From contig NC_060906.1 of assembly GCF_014805685.1 (NCBI RefSeq), positions 21,558,626 through 21,622,625 of the forward strand: a stretch of 64,000 nucleotides of DNA, written 5' to 3'. Shown here piece by piece: positions 57,331 through 64,000 of this stretch. A program made the translations under genes and the position numbers. How positions within the stretch are numbered: the first letter of the stretch is position 1; each line of letters starts with the position of its first letter. This stretch comes from Silurus meridionalis (lineage: Eukaryota > Chordata > Actinopteri > Siluriformes > Siluridae). The notes under the pieces are model-generated. The model was not told the origin of the DNA. It saw nothing but the letters and a program-made list of their open reading frames with translations, and ran no database searches.

Positions 57331-57688
57331 GCAGTATCCGAATAGGAAGAGCAGTTGCAGAAAATGAGTGATTACACTTGTGTGCATGACCGATTACACA
57401 CTGTGTTTTTGCTTCAGGCAGCTGAAAGTTCAGCAACTGAATGTTTCTTCATGTCCGAATCCAACTGATGTCCAAGTCAAATCAAAAAGTAATAGTGAAC
57501 TTAAGCAGAACGAATCAGAATATTTTATTGATCATCTAGGGAAATTGTTGCGTTGTATTGCTCACAGTTATAGTGAAATATAAAAATAAAAAATAATTAA
57601 ATATACAGATTAAGTTATATATTAAGTGAAATACAATGAGTAGCTGCAGTGAAACAGATGGCTGATAAGTCAGACTAAAATGATGTAA

Positions 57689-57690
57689 CA

Positions 57691-57722
<32 letters not shown>
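57689..57722. repeat. ATT trinucleotide repeat
   Basis: About 11 ATT units. Confidence 0.95.
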
Positions 57723-57723
<1 letters not shown>

Positions 57724-57805
57724 GCACTAAAATTATTGCATATAATTGCCCAAGATATTAATATTATTGGACACACTGTGTACCTCCAAAAGCTTCATTG
57801 TACAG

Positions 57806-58040
57806 CAATTCAGTTTATTTTTATTTGTATCGCACTTTTAACAAAGGACATTGTCTCAAAGCAGCTTTACAGATAAAGCGGTAATAAAAGAATGTATACA
57901 TGTATACATACATGTCCCCCTTAAGCCGGTGGCGACTGTGGCAAAGAAAAGCTTTAAATTGCAGGAGGAAGTAACCTTGAGAGTAACCAGACCCAAAAGG
58001 AAACCCGTCCTCAACTGGGTGGCACCGAATGTCCATTCAT
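57806..58040 (-). mobile_element. L2-type LINE 3' end
   Basis: Minus-strand copy with cagtttatttttatttgtat, cattgtctcaaagcagcttt, gactgtggcaaagaaaagct and taaccttgagagtaaccaga. More diverged than the others. Confidence 0.8.
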
Positions 58041-58149
58041 AAAACATATACCAAACAACAGCCAAGATTGAAGACAGCCAACACCGGAATACACATAGAT
58101 TAACACTTAAAAGGGAAATGGGAAATATTGCACGTCAGTTCACAGGTAC

Positions 58150-58470
58150 AAAAGCCACATTTTAAATGTTAATGTCAACATTGTAAATGATCAATTCCAG
58201 TCAGAATGCAACATTTTAAATAAAGAATTCTAGTCAAAATGCAACATTTTAAATAATAAATTCCAGTCAGAATGCAACATTTTAATAAAAATTTTAGTCT
58301 AAATGCAACGTTGTAAATGATCAATTCTAGTCAAAATGCAACATTTTAAATAATAAATTTCAGTCAAAATGCAACGTTGTAAATTATATATTCCAGTTAA
58401 AATGCAACATTGTAAATGAAACCTTCTGGTTACAATGCAACATTGTAAATAATAAATTCCACTCAACATT
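58150..58470. repeat. 33-bp minisatellite, about nine units
   Basis: The phrase gcaac recurs at 58208, 58241, 58274, 58305, 58338, 58371, 58404 and 58437, so the period is 33 bases with one 31-base unit. A typical unit reads aattccagtcagaatgcaac followed by attttaaataata. A first degenerate unit starts near 58150. Confidence 0.92.
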
Positions 58471-59200
58471 CACATTTTTGGTATAGTGGACCTGGTCTTG
58501 TGTTGACCAGTTTGTTGGTATTTTATTTATTTAATTTTTTTTTTTTTCGTGAGGGTTAGTGTGTAGTCCAGTTTCAGAACTTGTCAGAGTTTGGATGTCA
58601 GAATAGCATTCTCATCGCTCTCACCACCGAGAGGACGTGCTAATGATAGTAGCGCTGAGCAGGCTGTTCGGACTTCAGTAACGGCAGATCCGCCGCCTTC
58701 TGCCTGCCTGCTCAAGTGATATTAAACCTGTTGAAAGCGAGACTGTCTGCTGTCGATCCATCATTCTCACCTCATCTCTCGGGCAAGACAGTCAACCATA
58801 TTGCAGCTTACATACACTCACACACTCACTCACACACACAAACATGTTAGAGTGCAATGTGGAGGCACAGATTGTGTGTTTATATGAATTTAACCTCAGT
58901 CATGAACTGATCTTTTTATACTTCGGAGATTTTCATGTATTTTTTATATGAAGCACATGGGAGACTGATAGAAGTTTGCTATACTCTATGCTATGTCCAG
59001 CTCCATCTTCGTGACAGGAAGTGTTTCCTTGCCATTTTTATTAATACCATTCATATATGTAGCAAACATTCGAATTGTTTTACTTACAGCCACAGATTCT
59101 TTTACGTTTGTTGGACCATGTTCTGGGAGACAAAACACTGCAGAAATGAATTTAAAAATATATGATTTAAGATACAGAATAGAAACAAGTCAAATGAATT
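58471..59200. other. Intron sequence, nothing recognised
   Basis: Bases 58550-58810 are GC-richer and free of known repeats. No exon signature. Confidence 0.45.
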
Positions 59201-59204
59201 GACA

Positions 59205-60055
59205 GTGCAGTAAGATACACTTTTCTTGAAATAAGAAAACATATCTAGGCTTTAGAAAAGAACAGAATGTCTACTTCATTATTTTTTTAATTGTTTTCTG
59301 TTCGTTTGATTGAAATCTGTGATAAGATCTTAAAACCAGAGCGACTAAACAAGAGTATTTCTCTTAAGAAACGTCATCATTAAACATTCTGTCATATGAG
59401 ACTTTTCAACAAAAAAAAGATTACTTTCAAAATCATGCACACAACAATTATTTATTCAAATGAAGACTGTTTTGTAACACACAGTAGTTACGATGCAAAA
59501 AAAAAACCTTCTCAAAATACTTCAACTTTTGCAACATAAAACATTATGACTAAATTTTTCAATGTATTTAGTCATTACTGAACACAGGCATTCAACATGA
59601 GAAACTGAAATTAAACTACAAAACAACCATAACCGTAAAAAGCCATAAGTACTTTGTATAAGGAACAAATAAAAAAAAATAATAACCATCCTGAATAATG
59701 CAGTCTCTAATAATTTGTTATTAGTTTAAACTAGCATTTTGAATAAATAATACTAATGAATAAAAAGCATTGTTACTGAGCAACCTTATAACAGTTACAG
59801 CTAAAATAAAGTCTTAAAAGTTACAGGGCTTCAAATGATGTCTCTGATGATAATCAAGCTCAATTTACAGGTAAAATAACTAACTTTAAGCTTTACTAAC
59901 TAAAAATAATCAAGATAAAACAATCATCATAATCTTACACAATCTGCTCTTGCATAGTATATTATTCTTAAAATAAGATTGATAAGATTTTATGGCTAGA
60001 ATGAAGGTTGTAAGTCTTGACTAGATGAGGAGTTTTTGCAGTGAAGAGACGAAAA
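59205..60055 (+). repeat. AT-rich family C repeat, copy 3
   Basis: Runs from gcagtaagatacacttttct through gtgataagatcttaaaacca, ttttgtaacacacagtagtt and tttagtcattactgaacaca to aagattttatggctagaatg and gaggagtttttgcagtg. It is the best copy for defining the family ends, which may be short imperfect inverted repeats (cagtgca / tgcagtg). Confidence 0.72.
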
Positions 60056-60286
60056 ATCACATCCCCACAATCACTGATTATCTCTGGTTTGAGGCGAAAC
60101 AGATGCGCCAAAGGAGTAAAACAAAAAAAATAAGATGTGTACTTTTATTGCTTTTTTCTCGCATTATCTTCATCCCTAGAACAAATTGTCGGTCCTCTAC
60201 TATGTTGTTTTAAGGTCAGACTGATTCATTTGCTGTCTCTGTCCGTTTTTCTTTCTCTCTGTTCTCCGTCTCTGTCGGCGGTGCAG

Positions 60287-60499
60287 ATTTCTCTGTTGAA
60301 GCAGAGTCTGGAGATGCAGCTGTCACAGTCGCAGCATTCTCTGCAGCAGCTGCAGGCTCAGTTTAATCAGGAGCGAGAGCACCTGGGTCAGCAGCTGCAG
60401 GAGCTGGATTTGGAGCATCAGCGAAGGGAAGAGCGTCTGCGCGAGGCCCACTGCTGCGCCATCCATGACCTGCAGGAGGCACGCCAGCACGATCTCAAG
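60287..60499 (+). CDS. fam184a: fam184a coding exon j (71 codons), last in window
   Basis: The translation ISLLKQSLEMQLSQSQHSLQ.. to ..IHDLQEARQHDLK matches human ISLLKQNLEIQLSQSQTSLQ closely at its start and more loosely at its end. The exon is 213 nt, phase 0 at both ends. The acceptor gcggtgcag follows a strong pyrimidine tract (ttttctttctctctgttctccgtctctgtc). The donor AAG/gtcttt is weak but is the only candidate that keeps the frame. A MITE-like repeat begins about 40 bases beyond the donor. The remaining exons, perhaps 400 codons, lie past the window. Confidence 0.9.
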
Positions 60500-60537
60500 G
60501 TCTTTCTCATTTATAATCATATATATGATTAGTCTTA

Positions 60538-60858
60538 TCTGCTACAGGTGCGCATCATACCATTCTTTTTCATTCGGCTCCGTCCTCCATTCGCGGACTG
60601 CCGCTCGTCCATGTGCCCACTGCCACATAAATATATATATATGTACTATACAGTTTTCACCGTACTGAAATGCACATTGCTCTGTTTTGCTCAATTATGT
60701 ACTGTAAATTGTTAACAAATTACAGTGTGCTACCCCATACTGATCACCATACTTCAAAGCTCCTGTGTAGACTAGGCCATGTCCCAACTTACAATATTTT
60801 CAAGTTTCAATGGGGTCATCAGAACGCATCTCCATAGTATGTTAGGCACTACCTGTAT
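60538..60858. mobile_element. MITE family G, copy 2, just after exon j
   Basis: From ctgctacaggtgcgcatcat to the end ggtcatcagaacgcatctcc and ggcactacctgta, matching 25065-25325. It begins only about 40 bases after the donor of exon j. Confidence 0.7.
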
Positions 60859-60859
60859 A

Positions 60860-62250
60860 TACCTGAGATCTTTACCTGCTCATTAATCTGAAGCTGTGCT
60901 CTCGACCAACTTTTCTGACACTTTGCCCTTTCCATCACTCAAACCTAGAGGCTGTATATCTGTCCCACCTGTTTATCCCACTCTATTTACCCACCTTTCC
61001 CATTTCAACCAAGCCACCTGGTCCATCAATTTGGCCCACTCTATCCTAATCTGCCCCGTCTAATTACCTATTGTCCCACCCCCTATTCTTTTCCACCCTG
61101 CTTTGCATGTCAATATTAGTCTTGATTAAATTAGAATCTTTATTTTATTCTACAGGATACATGTTTAATGAACTGATGTAGCAATAAGAGATTAGTTCAG
61201 TCTACAGAAATGAACTTACTTAGGAAAACATCAGCATCCTCTTCCAAAGTTAAATTGATAACGTCCGTCCCTGAAAGGCCTGACTTGGCCCCCAAATTTA
61301 GGCCAGTTTATTTTAAAGCTACTTTTGTTTACTAAGCACCACGTCCACATCTGAAAGTTCAGAACACATTCAATTAAGTTGCGTTATAAATTTGTATGCC
61401 TGTACTTTACGCTTTGACTGACTGATCATGACTGATTTATCTCAGAATTATCTCAAATGGTCGATGCCTGACTCTTGGTATGTCTCCAACTCCGTTCTTA
61501 TCTTCATAGACATTCAAACACTACCTGACTTATAGTACAACTGGGTGGTTTACGTTTATGTTATCCATCGAGTGCTCACTGTCATTGTCTCTGGGGGGTA
61601 CTCATGTATTCCCTGCCCCCTGACATTTCTCAGAGAGGTGAGTTCCTTTTTCAGACACTTAACTGGAGCCTGGTGTCATTTTCTTCAAAATGTCATAGCA
61701 AATCCAGTTGTTACTGTATGACAGTACTCAGAACTACCTTGATATCTGAAGACCTTGATGCAATGGTGCTTGAATAGCTAGCCCCGATTGGCCCCACCAT
61801 AAACGATAAAACAGGCATAAAATGCTACAAGCAAAGAAGGTTAACGTTCAACTATAGACTCATTGTGACTGAATTAGACATTGGGGCTTTACATATTTTT
61901 TATAGCATAAAGGATGAAATTGCTTTTATGGGTGTCTTTATTAGATCATTTCTTGAACTGTCTTCGATAGGGAAGCATTTTAAACGGATAAATGGATGAG
62001 ACGGGATGGCCACAAAAAAAACTTTCTTTCTTTTTTTCTTTCTTTTTTCATGATATTTATTATTTCTTTCTTTCAAGATTTTCTTTCTTTACTTTTGTCC
62101 AAACTGCTATAATTATGGATGCATCCTTCATAGGTTCATATGAAACACACTGAAGTTTATGTTATTTTTATGTTTATGATACGAATCATGATGTTGATGA
62201 TGATGGTAAAGATAATGGTAATGAAATGTCATTTACATCAAACTCTTTTA
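60860..62250. other. Intron sequence, nothing recognised
   Basis: No exon matching the next FAM184A segment was found. A TTTC-rich stretch lies at 62020-62090 and a gatgatgatgg run at 62195-62206. Confidence 0.45.
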
Positions 62251-62255
62251 TAATA

Positions 62256-62345
62256 CAGGTAGTCCCTTACTTACAATAGAGTTGCATAACAATTAAACCA
62301 TAATAACTTGAAAATATGGTCGAGACATGGCCTAGCATAGAGCAA
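62256..62345. mobile_element. MITE family G, terminal fragment
   Basis: Begins tacaggtagtcccttactta and contains ggtcgagacatggcctagca; matches one end of the copies at 24852 and 60538. Confidence 0.6.
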
Positions 62346-62349
62346 TTTT

Positions 62350-62985
62350 CAGTACTGTATTGTATAAACTATATAATATATATTTATATGGAGTGTAGGG
62401 CGGAGCATATGCTGCTATGTTTTCTGCCGTGTTAAATGTAAAATATTTTTGCAATATTGTCTTATCACTGTCATCATCCTCATAATCATCAAGTTGAATC
62501 ATTGACTTAGGGACGGTCCTTTGTTTTAATTTCCTATGCACTGGACTGGAAAGAGCTTTGACTAGCCCATAACTGTTTTCTTGCTTTCTCTATACATTAC
62601 ACAGGGCCGTTTCTAGATCTATTGACACCCTAGGCGAGATTCCGATTGTCAAACCCCCCAAAGGCACAATAGCTCCCCCCAGCTGGTTGCTCCCTAGGTG
62701 ACCACCTAATTGACCAGCTAGTTTACCTATGCCTAGAAACATTGCTGACAGTGCTGCTCTGGTTCTCCTTTTTCTCCTCCATGTTTAATGGAAACAGAAG
62801 AGCTTCTAAAACAGAACCCTGAGGGGCACCTGAAGTTAGAAGTACTTTACCAAACTTTTTGGACGTGGTCAGACTGCAATTTGCTTATTTTTTAAGGAGC
62901 AATCAAATTTTCCTTCCCGGTGAGAAAAAGTTGAAATCAATAAAAAATAGCTTATGGTTATACAACTTTAAAAAAATAATAATTT
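62350..62985. other. Mostly unassigned; possible repeat at 62603-62750
   Basis: The phrase gggccgtttctagatctatt, followed by gacaccctaggcgagattcc, resembles a dispersed fish repeat, but no second copy occurs in this window. Confidence 0.4.
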
Positions 62986-62989
62986 ATTT

Positions 62990-63690
62990 TTAAACTGTGA
63001 AAGTTTACTATTTTAATGAAAAAATAAGGTAATTTTGAAATTGTTTAAGCAACACGTTGCAACAAAAGTTGGGACAGGGCTACAAAAGGATGGAAAAGCA
63101 CGTGTTACTAATATGGAAGAGCTGGAAATGAATTTTGCAACTAATTATATTAACAAGCCATACAATGGTATGGAGGTGCATTAGTGCCTGTGAAATGGGT
63201 AGCTTGCACATCAGAAATGGCTCCATCAATGCTGCATCAAGATATATCCAGGTTTTATACCAACAAATGCTTCCACTTAGAGGACATAAGGCCTTGCATA
63301 TTTCAGCAGGACTATGCTAAACCGCATACTGCATCTAGACAACAGCAGGGCTTCGTTGTGGCTTGGCTTTCAACTAATCAAGTCAAGTCAAGTCAAGAAG
63401 CCTCTATTGTCATTTCAACCATATATAGCTGACGCAGTACACAGTGAAATGAAACAACGTTTCTCCAGAACCCTGATGCTACATCAAACAACATAAAACA
63501 ACAATCACAGAAACAGAAAACACAGGGCCAAGGACTAGTAAGTGTCCTCACCACATAAAGTGCATGTGTGCAACGGGTGCAAACAGTGCAAAGGCAACAT
63601 ATGTGAATAAAATAGGGATTTGAGAGATTTGCATTCTGTTTCTATTTACATTTTGCTCAGCGTCCCAACTTTTTTTTGGAATTGTGGTTG
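62990..63690 (+). mobile_element. DNA transposon with transposase remnant, split by a LINE end
   Basis: The right terminus cgtcccaactttttttggaa matches the family at 15204. The plus strand encodes vestiges in shifting frames: MVWRCISACEMGSLHIRNGS and FQQDYAKPHTA. The latter resembles the FQQDNAxPHxA motif with the second catalytic Asp of Tc1/mariner-type transposases. A different LINE 3' end interrupts it at 63377-63605. Confidence 0.7.
63377..63605 (-). mobile_element. LINE 3' end with tcaag tandem tail
   Basis: Begins with four tcaag units (caagtcaagtcaagtcaaga), then cctctattgtcatttcaacc and gtacacagtgaaatgaaaca, resembling 10682-10800. The tail repeat marks the LINE 3' end, so the copy is on the minus strand. 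Confidence 0.65.
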
Positions 63691-64000
63691 TACAGGATGT
63701 TGTGAGTCCAACAAATTTGCAAAGGCCGGATATCCTGGAGGTTGATTTGTCTGAATTGGATTGCTATGAATTATAAAGTAAAGTAATAGAAGGAAATGGG
63801 TTTTATGGATTTCTGGATGGTATATTCCCTCAGACGTTTATACCAAATGAGATTAAACGTAATAAACAACTCTGTATGTCGGAATCACCTTTGTATAATC
63901 AATGCTTTGCCCTGGACTGCTGACAGCAAGAAAAACAATTCACAGTTTATTTTGGCAAGACGCCTCAGTGGGTAGGTCAGGATCGGACGCTGAGCTGGCA
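63691..64000. other. Unassigned DNA at window end
   Basis: No repeat, exon or RNA signature recognised in the last 310 bases. Confidence 0.45.

Overview
The window looks like intron-rich nuclear DNA from a teleost fish. Split exons with GT/AG borders rule out a prokaryote. The repeat landscape (L2-type and RTE-type LINEs with worn reverse transcriptases, Tc1/mariner and hAT-like elements, tRNA-derived SINEs, very abundant CA/GT, GATA and TA microsatellites) fits an ostariophysan fish, perhaps a catfish. The lineage is inferred from the repeats only.

One protein-coding gene is well supported. Ten consecutive plus-strand exons of fam184a (a long cytoplasmic coiled-coil protein of unknown biochemical function) lie at 14730-15161, 15662-16083, 20071-20206, 22944-23125, 29663-29848, 39573-39695, 45868-46029, 48897-49018, 56261-56411 and 60287-60499. 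Together they hold 2,129 nt, about 710 codons. They begin at the conserved VIYALNTKNDEHE segment near the N-terminus and stop well short of the C-terminus. The first coding exon must lie upstream of base 1 or be unrecognised, and the last third of the protein lies beyond base 64000. Every splice phase joins correctly except at the end of the second exon. That exon is one base short, so its conserved last residues are out of frame and a TGA appears just before the donor.

Bases 1-14729 hold no recognised exon, only transposon debris and unassigned DNA; this is most simply intron 1 or upstream flank. From 14730 to 60499 the introns (0.5 to 9.7 kb) are packed with repeats: at least nine 3' ends of an L2-type LINE (one with a reverse transcriptase remnant at 46756-48012), a second LINE with RT remnants at 53440-54570, four RTE-type fragments, two Tc1 families, mariner pieces, several MITE families, and two SINE types. 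One SINE has a tRNA-Glu-like head joined to an RTE tail. Several insertions are nested, and a second copy elsewhere in the window preserves the uninterrupted site, so their order can be read directly.

I saw no sign of an undescribed multi-gene system. The points most worth a second look are the frameshift in fam184a, a perfect 35-bp palindrome at 45381-45452, exon 56261-56411 lying between complementary GT and CA repeats, an array upstream of exon 48897 that repeats a splice-acceptor-like motif, a 34-codon reading frame of equal length in two copies of one MITE family, and an unrecognised coding-like stretch on the minus strand near 32.6-32.9 kb.
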